Below are positions 1 to 6,184 of a DNA stretch of 6,184 nt, piece by piece. The stretch covers positions 1 to 6,184 of the forward strand of contig JAUICT010000141.1 of NCBI GenBank assembly GCA_030429325.1. Reading direction: 5' to 3'. The position numbers and the translations under genes are program-made. The notes under the pieces were generated by a model. It was given only the letters and a program-made list of their open reading frames with translations, did no database searches and was not told the origin of the DNA. The stretch's first letter is position 1; every line of letters begins with the position of its first letter. The stretch is from Bacteroidia bacterium. Its GTDB lineage: Bacteria > Bacteroidota > Bacteroidia > Flavobacteriales > Flavobacteriaceae.

Positions 1-45
1 TCCCCTTTTTGGGAAAATCCAAAATAACCACAGAAAACAATAACC

Positions 46-74
46 AAAAAAAGTAGGTGCCTCATGGGCCGCTA
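46..74 (-). terminator. Possible intrinsic terminator after metF
   Basis: On the minus strand, 11 bases past the metF stop, an imperfect hairpin can form. Its stem pairs 74-72 with 54-56 and 69-67 with 59-61, and one more pair (70 with 57) is possible if two bases bulge out. The loop is five bases (66-62). A run of seven T's (52-46) follows on the transcript. Position and U-tract fit an operon terminator, but the stem is short and interrupted, so the call is moderate. An 8-base direct repeat (plus strand AAAGTAGG, at 50-57 and 74-81) flanks it and may be chance. The remaining bases 1-45 show no gene. Confidence 0.45.
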
Positions 75-84
75 AAGTAGGAAA

Positions 85-1038
85 TTAAAATACCTCCTTG
101 GCAACTGCTTTGATATTATCTGATTTTCCCATGGAATAATAGTGCAAAACGGGCACTCCAGCTTCCTTGAGTTCCTTGGATTGCTGAATACACCATTCCA
201 CACCCACTTGGCGCACGTCTTTGTTGGTCTTGCAGGCATCCACCGCATCCACCAAATCCTGCGGAATGTCCACTCGAAACACTTGGGGCAACAATTGCAA
301 GTGCCTTTTGACGGCAATGGGTTTAATCCCCGGAATAATAGGCACATTGATTCCCATTTCCCTTGCTGCTTCCACAAAGGCAAAGAATTTTTGATTGTCA
401 AAAAACATTTGGGTCACTACATAATCCGCGCCCAAATCCACTTTCTCCTTCAATCGTCTCAAATCTGATTGCAAGGAAGGGGCTTCCATGTGTTTTTCCG
501 GATACCCGGCCACTCCAATACAGAAACTGGCACAGTCATCAGTCTCTATAACCTCGTGTAAATAGTTTCCACCGTTGATATCGTGTATTTGTTTCACCAA
601 TTCCGAAGCGTATTGATGCCCTCCTCGTGTTGGAGCAAAATACTTTTCTTCTTTCATGGCATCGCCACGTAGCGCCATCACATTCTCTATTCCCAAATAA
701 TGACAGTCCACCAAAAGGTATTCGGTCTCCTCTTTGGTAAATCCTCCACAAAGGACGTGGGGAACGGTATCCACATCATATTTGTGTTTGATGGATGCAC
801 AGATACCTAAAGTACCGGGACGCATCCGGGTCAGTTTTTTATCGAGCAACCCATCGCGATCAATATATACGTACTCCTCCCGCGAGGTGGTCACATCAAT
901 GAATGGGGGTTTGAACTCCATCAAGGGATCAATGTTGTCGTACAGCTCCTGAATGCTCTTCCCCTTTACCGGAGGAATGATCTCAAAACTAAAAAGGGTT
1001 TTCCCTTTTGCTTTTTTAATATGGTCGGTTACTTTCAT
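85..1038 (-). CDS. metF: 5,10-methylenetetrahydrofolate reductase (MetF)
   Basis: This cytosolic flavoenzyme reduces 5,10-methylenetetrahydrofolate to 5-methyltetrahydrofolate, the methyl donor for methionine synthase. The 317-residue protein is close to the usual bacterial length (E. coli about 296) and spans one FAD-binding TIM barrel, without the C-terminal regulatory region of eukaryotic enzymes. Visible family signatures are FSFEIIPP at 16-23 with the catalytic-type Glu19, ALRGD at 122-126 whose Asp126 matches the flavin-proximal Asp of E. coli MetF, VAGYPEKH at 176-183, TQMFFD at 209-214, PGI at 236-238 and HYYSMGK at 299-305. The ATG lies three bases after the TAA of the large methionine synthase gene (TAA-GGT-ATG), so translational coupling is likely. 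It is the last gene of the SAM-riboswitch operon. No truncation or missing key residue is seen. Confidence 0.97.
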   Translation of the reverse strand: MKVTDHIKKAKGKTLFSFEIIPPVKGKSIQELYDNIDPLMEFKPPFIDVTTSREEYVYIDRDGLLDKKLTRMRPGTLGICASIKHKYDVDTVPHVLCGGFTKEETEYLLVDCHYLGIENVMALRGDAMKEEKYFAPTRGGHQYASELVKQIHDINGGNYLHEVIETDDCASFCIGVAGYPEKHMEAPSLQSDLRRLKEKVDLGADYVVTQMFFDNQKFFAFVEAAREMGINVPIIPGIKPIAVKRHLQLLPQVFRVDIPQDLVDAVDACKTNKDVRQVGVEWCIQQSKELKEAGVPVLHYYSMGKSDNIKAVAKEVF

Positions 1039-1041
1039 ACC

Positions 1042-3738
1042 TTATGCTTCAACTATGTTGGGAGCCAGCCATTTTTGGGCTTTCTCCAATTCAATATTCT
1101 TTCGTTTTGCAAAATCCTCTACTTGATCTTGCTGTACTTTTCCCAATCCGAAATATTTTGCCTGCGGATGCGCAAAATAGTAACCACTTACACTGGCCGC
1201 CGGCCACATGGCCAAACTTTCAGTGAGTTCCACCCCTATTTTCTCCTTAACGCCGAGCAATTTCCAAATGGTAATCTTCTCCAAATGGTCTGGACAGGCC
1301 GGATATCCCGGTGCGGGACGGATTCCCAAGTACTTTTCTTCAATAAGCTCATCGTTGGACAGGGATTCTGCTGCAGCGTAGCCCCAGAATTTGGTTCGTA
1401 CCTGTCTATGCAGATATTCCGCAAAGGCCTCTGCCAAACGGTCTGCAATGGCTTTGATCATGATGGAATTGTAATCATCGTGCTTTTTCTCAAAATCAGC
1501 CGCAAGTTCTTGGGTCCCAAAACCGGTGGAAACACAAAAACAGCCCATATAATCTTGCAGGCCGCTATCCTTGGGAGCGATAAAATCCGCAAGGGCAATG
1601 TTGGGCACGCCATCCCTCTTTTTGAGCTGTTGCCGAAGTGTCCTGAACATGGTTGTATCATTCCCGCCTGCACTCGATTCATCCAGTGACCCTGTCTGAA
1701 GCTCAATATCATCATCGTTCACCTGATTTGCAGGAAACAAGCCAAAGATGGCCTTGGCCGTCAACCATTTTTCATCAAACACCTTCTTCAGCATGGTCTG
1801 GGCATCCTTGAAAAGTTCCGTGGCCTGTTCCCCTACAACCTTATCGGTGAGGATATCGGGATATTTTCCATGCAACCCCCAACTTCTGAAAAAGGGGCTC
1901 CAATCTATAAACTCTTTCAATTTTTTTAGGTCGAAATCCTCCCAGACCTCAATCCCAAGTTGCTTGGGAACCACAATATCCTCTTGTTTCCATTCGATTT
2001 GGAGTTTGTTCTTTCGGGCTTCTTCCAAGCTTAAATAGGTTTTCTGTTTGGACCTTCCCAAAAACTTGTCCCTAAAGCTTTCATAATCCAATTTAATAGC
2101 CTTTTTGTAGGCATCAGCGGTTTCGGTCTGCAATAAATCGCCCACCACGGTCACCGCCCGCGAAGCATCGTTGACATGTACCACTGCATTGCTGTATACG
2201 GGATCAATCTTAACCGCGGTATGGGCCTTACTGGTAGTGGCCCCACCGATCAAAAGGGGAACTTCAAAATCTTGGCGCTCCATTTCCTTGGCCAAAAAGA
2301 CCATCTCATCCAATGACGGCGTGATCAATCCGCTCAAACCAATGATATCCACTTGTTCCTCCTTGGCCTTATTGATGATTTTTTCTGGCGGTACCATAAC
2401 CCCCATATCCACAATCTCATAATTGTTGCAGGCCAGTACTACACTAACAATGTTCTTTCCAATATCATGGACATCCCCTTTCACGGTGGCCATCAATATT
2501 TTTCCGGCCGCTTTGGCATTGGCATCCTTGGACGCCTCAATATATGGGGTAAGGTAGGCCACTGCTTTCTTCATGACCCGGGCCGATTTTACCACTTGGG
2601 GCAAAAACATCTTTCCACTTCCAAACAAATCCCCAACCACGTTCATTCCGGTCATTAGGTTCCCCTCAATGACCTCCAAAGGTCTTTTGGCATTTTGACG
2701 GGCTTCCTCCACATCTTCAATGATGTATTGGTCTATTCCCTTCACCAAAGCCCTCGTGATCCTATCCTGCAAGGGGTCTTCCCGCCATGACAGGTCCACT
2801 TTGCTTTCCTTGGCAGTTCCCACCACGGTTTCGGCAAATTCCAAAAGGCGTTCCGTGGCGTCATCCCGTCTATCAAGCAAAACATCCTCAACGTGTTCCA
2901 AAAGGTCTTTCGGGATATCGTCATATACTTCCAGCATAGCAGGGTTTACGATTCCCATATTCATTCCAGCCTTGATGGCATGGAACAGAAAAGCGGAGTG
3001 CATGGCTTCACGCACGGGGTTGTTCCCACGAAAAGAGAAGGACACATTACTGACCCCTCCACTTACACTGCAATGGGGCAGGTTTTCACGTACCCATTTG
3101 GTGCCTTCAATAAAATCAAGGGCATTGCGCCTGTGCTCTTCCATTCCAGTTGCCACAGGAAAAATATTGAGGTCGAAAATGATATCTTCAGGGGCAAATT
3201 TCACTTGGTTGACCAAGATATCGTAGGAACGTTTGGCAATTTCGATTCGACGTTCATAGGTATCTGCCTGTCCTACCTCATCAAAGGCCATGACAATTAC
3301 GGCCGCCCCATACCGCTTGATGAGTTTGGCATGATGTATAAATTCTTCTTCCCCTTCTTTCAGGCTGATAGAATTGACCACACATTTCCCCTGTACCACT
3401 TGGAGACCTGCCTCGATGATGTCCCATTTGGAACTATCGATCATGATAGGCACCCGGGCAATGTCGGGTTCGGATACGATAAGATTCAGGAACTTGACCA
3501 TGGCAGCTTTGCCATCGATCAATCCATCATCCATGTTCACATCTATGATCTGTGCTCCTCCTTCTACCTGATGGCGGGCAATCTCCAGGGCTTCATCAAA
3601 CTTTTCTTCCTTGATAAGCCTAAGAAACCTCTTGGAGCCCGCCACATTGGTTCGCTCCCCCACATTAATGAAATTACTTTCCGGGGTAACGACCAACGGT
3701 TCCAGACCTGATAGTTTTAAAGCTCTTGTTTGGGCCAT
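1042..3738 (-). CDS. metH: Methionine synthase, folate/cobalamin/activation chain (MetH C-terminal part)
   Basis: This is the larger part of a split cobalamin-dependent methionine synthase. It would take the methyl group from 5-methyltetrahydrofolate onto cob(I)alamin and present it to homocysteine bound on the separate 337-residue chain. Domains in order: pterin-binding barrel at about 20-300 (NVGERTNVAGS at 26-36, DVNMDDG at 66-72, IDSSKWD at 100-106); four-helix cobalamin cap at about 320-410; B12-binding domain at about 411-545 with DVHDIG at 422-427, where His424 is the lower axial ligand, plus GLSGLITPS at 467-475 and GGATTS at 498-503; SAM-binding reactivation domain at about 575-898 with DWSPFF at 612-617 and RPAPGYPACPDH at 807-818. 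Its 898 residues plus the 337 of the other chain total 1235, close to E. coli MetH (1227). The start follows the lipoprotein stop by 11 bases, with GGAAGAG just upstream. The protein has no homocysteine/zinc domain of its own. Confidence 0.96.
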   Translation of the reverse strand: MAQTRALKLSGLEPLVVTPESNFINVGERTNVAGSKRFLRLIKEEKFDEALEIARHQVEGGAQIIDVNMDDGLIDGKAAMVKFLNLIVSEPDIARVPIMIDSSKWDIIEAGLQVVQGKCVVNSISLKEGEEEFIHHAKLIKRYGAAVIVMAFDEVGQADTYERRIEIAKRSYDILVNQVKFAPEDIIFDLNIFPVATGMEEHRRNALDFIEGTKWVRENLPHCSVSGGVSNVSFSFRGNNPVREAMHSAFLFHAIKAGMNMGIVNPAMLEVYDDIPKDLLEHVEDVLLDRRDDATERLLEFAETVVGTAKESKVDLSWREDPLQDRITRALVKGIDQYIIEDVEEARQNAKRPLEVIEGNLMTGMNVVGDLFGSGKMFLPQVVKSARVMKKAVAYLTPYIEASKDANAKAAGKILMATVKGDVHDIGKNIVSVVLACNNYEIVDMGVMVPPEKIINKAKEEQVDIIGLSGLITPSLDEMVFLAKEMERQDFEVPLLIGGATTSKAHTAVKIDPVYSNAVVHVNDASRAVTVVGDLLQTETADAYKKAIKLDYESFRDKFLGRSKQKTYLSLEEARKNKLQIEWKQEDIVVPKQLGIEVWEDFDLKKLKEFIDWSPFFRSWGLHGKYPDILTDKVVGEQATELFKDAQTMLKKVFDEKWLTAKAIFGLFPANQVNDDDIELQTGSLDESSAGGNDTTMFRTLRQQLKKRDGVPNIALADFIAPKDSGLQDYMGCFCVSTGFGTQELAADFEKKHDDYNSIMIKAIADRLAEAFAEYLHRQVRTKFWGYAAAESLSNDELIEEKYLGIRPAPGYPACPDHLEKITIWKLLGVKEKIGVELTESLAMWPAASVSGYYFAHPQAKYFGLGKVQQDQVEDFAKRKNIELEKAQKWLAPNIVEA

Positions 3739-3749
3739 GTATCTCTTCC

Positions 3750-4220
3750 TTACTTGATCCTAATATATTTTTCCACAATATGTCGCTTGATGCCAGCTTC
3801 GGGCACATCCTCAATCCCGGATTGAATCAAGGTATCTCCCTTGATCTCCACATTGAAAGTAAACTCGTGCCCCCTTATTTCCTTCACCCCCACATAATCC
3901 AATTGTTCCACATAGGTGTCTCCATCCAAAACATAGGATCCACCACCGCCATAAAATCCATCTGCGGTATCCTTCACTTGATTGAAAAAGGCAAAATGGT
4001 CCTCATTCAGAATCTTTACAAACTCGGTATTGGACAAATCCTTTACTTCCAACGAATCTTCCGTCCTTATCTCACCATAGACCAGTTTCCATGTGCCGAT
4101 GATACCTTTTTCTCCTTCAATTGGGGTTGAAATGGTTTCCTCGGTCTTTTCCTTTTTTCCACAGGAAGCCAAGGTCATCATGACTCCTAAAATCATCACT
4201 ATGTTATGCATGCGTTTCAT
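3750..4220 (-). CDS. Putative lipocalin-like lipoprotein inside the met operon
   Basis: This 156-residue protein has a clear lipoprotein signal. Lys2 and Arg3 are followed by a hydrophobic stretch (about 6-18) and a lipobox, LASC, at 17-20, so Cys20 should be lipidated after cleavage. The mature part opens with a charged Lys/Glu/Thr linker (21-39). It then shows GTWKLV at 42-47, a Gly-rich strand from 91 leading to VLDGDTYVEQLDY (97-109), and the C-terminal strand EKYIRI (150-155). This pattern of alternating strands recalls lipocalin-like Bacteroidota lipoproteins, but the family call is by eye and ligand and function are unknown. Its ATG lies within the end of the homocysteine-methyltransferase gene (17-base overlap); ATG codon 4 is an alternative start with an 8-base overlap. 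The next methionine synthase gene starts 11 bases after its stop. It is therefore almost certainly co-transcribed and under SAM control. Confidence 0.88.
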   Translation of the reverse strand: MKRMHNIVMILGVMMTLASCGKKEKTEETISTPIEGEKGIIGTWKLVYGEIRTEDSLEVKDLSNTEFVKILNEDHFAFFNQVKDTADGFYGGGGSYVLDGDTYVEQLDYVGVKEIRGHEFTFNVEIKGDTLIQSGIEDVPEAGIKRHIVEKYIRIK

Positions 4221-5217
4221 GGGTCGATTTTAATTTTCTGGGTGAATATTGCTCTGTCAACTCCACAATGGCCTTGATATGTTCCGGAGTAGTTCCACAG
4301 CAACCGCCTACGATATTCACCAATCCTTTTTCCAAATACTCTTTTATCTGTGATGCCATTTGCTCCGGGGTTTCATCATATTCCCCAAAGGCATTGGGCA
4401 AACCGGCATTGGGATGGGCCGATGTGGCAAAATCTGACTTGGCCGAAATTACCTCCAAATGGGGAACCAACTGTTTGGCTCCCAAGGCACAGTTAAAGCC
4501 AACCGACAAAATGGGGATATGGGAAACCGAAATCAGAAAAGCTTCTGCCGTCTGTCCAGACAAAGTACGCCCTGACGCATCCGTAATGGTCCCACTGACC
4601 ATGATGGGCACTTCAATATTACGTTCGTCCTTGACTTCTTCTATGGCAAAAAGTGCCGCTTTTGCATTTAGGGTATCAAAAATGGTCTCAACCAGCAACA
4701 AATCCGAACCACCATCCAACAAGGCTTCCACCTGCTGTTTGTATGCCTCTCTAAGTTCATCAAAGGAAATGGCTCTAAAGCCTGGGTCATTCACATCGGG
4801 CGACATGCTAGCCGTTTTATTGGTGGGACCTATACTCCCGGCCACAAATCTGGGTTTATGGGGTTCCTTGGCGGTAAACTCGTTGGCCACCTCCTTGGCA
4901 ATCCGGGCCGACTCGTAATTGAGCTCGTACACCAAATCTTCCATGTGGTAATCGGCCATGGCGATGGTAGTCCCCGAAAACGTGTTGGTTTCCACGATAT
5001 CAGCGCCTGCCTCAAAATATTTGCGGTGGATATCGGCTATGGCCTTAGGTTGGGTCAAGGACAACAAATCGTTGTTCCCCTTCAAAGGATGCTCCCAATC
5101 CTTAAAGCGCTCTCCCCTAAAATCCTCTTCCTCGAACTTATACCGTTGCAACATGGTACCCATGGCACCATCCAGCACCAAAATACGTTTTTGTAAAATG
5201 TCTTCAATCTTTTCCAT
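4204..5217 (-). CDS. metH: Homocysteine S-methyltransferase chain of methionine synthase (MetH N-terminal part)
   Basis: This chain is the zinc-dependent, homocysteine-binding TIM barrel of methionine synthase as a separate 337-residue protein. It would activate homocysteine as a zinc thiolate for methylation from the cobalamin held by the 898-residue chain. Signatures are LDGAMGTMLQ at 15-24, ETNTFSGT at 76-83, SIGPTNKTASMSPDV at 128-142, ETIFDT at 177-182, and the three zinc cysteines: Cys243 in GFNCALG, and Cys306-Cys307 in GGCCGTTPEH. It ends at a PRKL sequence (326-329) plus a short tail, which is where the linker to the folate domain starts in one-piece MetH. The first gene of the operon, it lies directly behind the SAM riboswitch. 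The ATG at 5217 is favoured because the barrel begins almost at once; GGGAG sits about 11 bases upstream as a loose ribosome-binding site. The stop overlaps the lipoprotein gene. Betaine- or S-methylmethionine-type methyltransferases are less likely given the neighbouring chain. Confidence 0.95.
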   Translation of the reverse strand: MEKIEDILQKRILVLDGAMGTMLQRYKFEEEDFRGERFKDWEHPLKGNNDLLSLTQPKAIADIHRKYFEAGADIVETNTFSGTTIAMADYHMEDLVYELNYESARIAKEVANEFTAKEPHKPRFVAGSIGPTNKTASMSPDVNDPGFRAISFDELREAYKQQVEALLDGGSDLLLVETIFDTLNAKAALFAIEEVKDERNIEVPIMVSGTITDASGRTLSGQTAEAFLISVSHIPILSVGFNCALGAKQLVPHLEVISAKSDFATSAHPNAGLPNAFGEYDETPEQMASQIKEYLEKGLVNIVGGCCGTTPEHIKAIVELTEQYSPRKLKSTHETHA

Positions 5218-5290
5218 AACTACACAATCTCCCTATACAGGAAATAAAACGGTATCAAGAAAATATGGAAATACAACAGGAATGTATTTT
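5211..5290 (-). promoter_or_regulatory. Putative riboswitch expression platform over the metH start
   Basis: This segment lies between the aptamer and the first codons of metH. In the transcript, 5271-5264 (UUUCCAUA) is perfectly complementary to 5218-5211 (UAUGGAAA), which includes the AUG at 5217-5215. A second segment, 5262-5253, is perfectly complementary over 10 bases to 5449-5440, which covers the 5' strand of P1, the P1/P2 junction and the start of P2, and so could only pair if the aptamer is open. A 7-bp hairpin (5289-5283 with 5275-5269) competes for part of the first segment. No GC-rich hairpin with a U-run is present, so control of translation looks more likely than termination. 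The pairings are seen directly; the switching role is inferred. Confidence 0.5.
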
Positions 5291-5451
5291 GTTATCCTTC
5301 CCTTACCCATGGACGGTTTTTCCATGTAGTCCTGAAAACATACTGAAACATGTTCAGTACCATTCCGGACAGGGGTAGAATGTAGCACCTTCTCGAAGCC
5401 GAGGGTTGCTAAGGTTTCACAGGGTCCATTCCCTCCACCTTTCTTGATAAC
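5291..5451 (-). promoter_or_regulatory. SAM-I (S-box) riboswitch aptamer
   Basis: The transcript carries the S-box core in order. P1 is GUUAUC (5451-5446) with GAUAAC (5296-5291). P2 pairs AAGGU with ACCUU around a kink-turn containing GGAGGGA and CCCUGUGAA. It is followed by the signature AGCAACC, P3 (CUCG/CGAG closing a GCUU loop, flanked by ACC/GGU) and AGGUGCUA. The conserved pseudoknot is present: GAAUG in the P2 loop (5431-5427) with CAUUC after P3 (5382-5378). SAM binding would stabilise P1 and repress the methionine genes downstream, fitting the gene content exactly. At 161 bases it is longer than a usual SAM-I aptamer (about 100-120) because the P4 region is enlarged. Placement upstream of split metH supports the call; a SAM-I/IV-type variant cannot be excluded by eye. 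Confidence 0.93.
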
Positions 5452-5479
5452 CACTTCAGTTTATAAATGAACTAGGGTA

Positions 5480-5511
5480 CAAAATAAAGGCACTCCTGAC
5501 TGAAAAGCAAA
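5480..5511 (-). promoter_or_regulatory. Putative Bacteroidota-type promoter of the met operon
   Basis: On the minus strand a TTTG (5511-5508) is followed after 20 bases by TTATTTTG (5487-5480). This matches the Bacteroidota -33/-7 pattern TTTG-N19-21-TAnnTTTG with one mismatch in the -7 box. Transcription would begin around 5475-5472, roughly 20 bases before P1 of the SAM aptamer, and just after the terminator of the preceding gene. The area is AT-rich, so a chance match is possible; position is the main support. Confidence 0.55.
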
Positions 5512-5542
5512 AAAAGAGCGACTATTTTCTATGCACCATCTA

Positions 5543-5578
5543 TAAAAAACACCCCTCCAAAAGCATTTGGAGGGTGTC
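5543..5578 (-). terminator. Intrinsic terminator of the reductase gene
   Basis: A strong hairpin lies 24 bases past the reductase stop. Bases 5577-5566 pair with 5549-5561 in a 12-bp GC-rich stem with one bulged C (5555) and a four-base loop (5565-5562). On the minus strand the stem is followed by a run of T's (5549-5544 are all A on the plus strand). On the plus strand the trailing sequence is less T-rich, and no plus-strand gene needs it. It separates the reductase transcript from the met operon. Confidence 0.9.
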
Positions 5579-5601
5579 TTTACTTTAGTAATCAGTATCT
5601 A

Positions 5602-6184
5602 TTATGAAATACTCTGTACCACTTCTTTTTTGGCTTCTTTTTTGGACCCATCGAATCCTTCCACACCACCTACTGTGGTATACTTCATCACGTAGCGCTT
5701 ATCTGGGTTGATAATCTGATAGGCATACTGGCACATCACTGCCGCTTCATGAAAACCGGATAAAATCAACTTTAATTTACCTTCATAGGTATTTACATCA
5801 CCAATGGCAAATACACCAGGGATATTGGTCTGGTAATCCTTGGCATTGTTCACCTTGATGGCATTCTTTTCTATCTCCAAGCCCCAATTGCCGATAGGTC
5901 CCAGCTTTGGGGACAAACCGAACAACGGAATGAAGTAATCGGTTTCCACGTAGCTCTCTTCCTTGGTCTCGTCGTTGTATTTGATCACAACAGCTTGAAG
6001 GTCTTCCTTACCATGGATTTCCTTCACCTCAGCTTCGGTGTAAAGTTGGATCTTGCCTAATTTTGCCAATTCCCTTGCTTTTTCCACAGAGTCCAAAGCT
6101 CCTCTAAATTCATTCCTTCGGTGCACCAAGGAAACTTCGGAGGCTACATCGGCCAGGAAAATGGACCAATCCAAGGCGGAATCG
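5602..6184 (-). CDS. Ferredoxin/flavodoxin--NADP reductase, thioredoxin-reductase-like type (C-terminal part)
   Basis: This is the C-terminal 193 residues of an FAD enzyme that moves electrons between NADPH and ferredoxin or flavodoxin; the N-terminal FAD-binding half lies beyond the window edge. The first visible residues, DSALDW, are the tail of the GGGDSA-DW motif of the NADPH-binding domain. HRR at visible residues 21-23 would contact the 2'-phosphate of NADPH. The segment FIPLFGLSPKLGPI (about 84-97) and FAIGDVNTY (125-133) are typical of the YumC-like reductases; the latter closes the FAD site. No CxxC redox motif is visible in this half, which argues against thioredoxin reductase, although that motif would sit just upstream of the visible part. 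The reading frame is open to the edge, so no start can be given. Its own terminator follows, so it is not part of the met operon. Confidence 0.92.
   Translation of the reverse strand, partial: DSALDWSIFLADVASEVSLVHRRNEFRGALDSVEKARELAKLGKIQLYTEAEVKEIHGKEDLQAVVIKYNDETKEESYVETDYFIPLFGLSPKLGPIGNWGLEIEKNAIKVNNAKDYQTNIPGVFAIGDVNTYEGKLKLILSGFHEAAVMCQYAYQIINPDKRYVMKYTTVGGVEGFDGSKKEAKKEVVQSIS

Noticed and set aside
1021..1689. A 222-codon open frame on the plus strand
   Set aside because: It is antisense to the metH activation domain and the start of metF, and its sequence shows no recognisable motif.
2893..3711. A 272-codon open frame on the plus strand
   Set aside because: It is antisense to the folate domain of metH, whose minus-strand frame has full family signatures; long antisense frames are common opposite such genes.
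3739..4203. The metH split as a frameshift or sequencing error
   Set aside because: A complete separate gene with a lipoprotein signal lies between the two parts, and both parts have proper starts, stops and whole domains.
4268..4918. A 216-codon open frame on the plus strand
   Set aside because: It is antisense to the homocysteine methyltransferase gene, with a low-complexity Ser/Ala/Lys-rich translation typical of a shadow frame.
5253..5449. The 10-base complement 5449-5440 / 5262-5253 taken as the P1 stem of the aptamer
   Set aside because: In SAM-I the AAGA after UUAUC belongs to the P1/P2 junction, and GUUAUC has its proper partner GAUAAC at 5296-5291. The 10-base helix is better read as an alternative, aptamer-open pairing.
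5233..5454. A 73-codon open frame on the minus strand between the promoter and metH
   Set aside because: It lies wholly on the SAM riboswitch, its translation resembles no protein family I know, and the conserved RNA signatures explain the sequence.

Overview
The window suggests a marine-type member of the Bacteroidota, most likely Flavobacteriaceae. The evidence is the strong resemblance of all five proteins to flavobacterial versions, a promoter of the TTTG / TAnnTTTG kind, the methionine synthase encoded as two polypeptides, and a lipoprotein with a Bacteroidota-style Cys-Gly-Lys start. The genus cannot be fixed from this sequence. Every supported gene lies on the minus strand, so the biological order runs from high to low coordinates.

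From 6184 to 5602 is the C-terminal half of a flavin-dependent ferredoxin/flavodoxin--NADP reductase, cut by the window edge and closed by a strong intrinsic terminator at 5578-5543. Next comes a gene-free stretch of about 380 bases (5601-5218) that is dense in regulation: the terminator, a putative sigma-A-type promoter (5511-5480), and a clear SAM-I (S-box) riboswitch aptamer (5451-5291). The aptamer is followed by a short segment that can base-pair across the first start codon.

The riboswitch heads a compact four-gene operon. (1) The homocysteine-binding, zinc-containing domain of cobalamin-dependent methionine synthase is a free-standing 337-residue protein (5217-4204). (2) A 156-residue putative lipoprotein with a lipocalin-like look (4220-3750) overlaps the end of gene 1. 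(3) The remainder of methionine synthase, an 898-residue protein, carries the folate, cobalamin and reactivation domains (3738-1042). (4) MetF, 5,10-methylenetetrahydrofolate reductase (1038-85), starts three bases after gene 3. A weaker terminator-like hairpin with a run of seven U's follows (74-46).

Together MetF makes 5-methyltetrahydrofolate, and the two MetH chains move its methyl group through cobalamin to homocysteine, giving methionine. SAM, made from methionine, would close the riboswitch and shut the operon. The reductase upstream belongs to a separate transcript. A role in supplying electrons for MetH reactivation is conceivable but unsupported beyond proximity.

The points most worth a second look are the lipoprotein gene wedged between the two halves of methionine synthase, the enlarged P4 arm of the SAM-I aptamer, and a possible translational switch that masks the start codon. 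I saw no mobile elements, CRISPR arrays, tRNA or rRNA.
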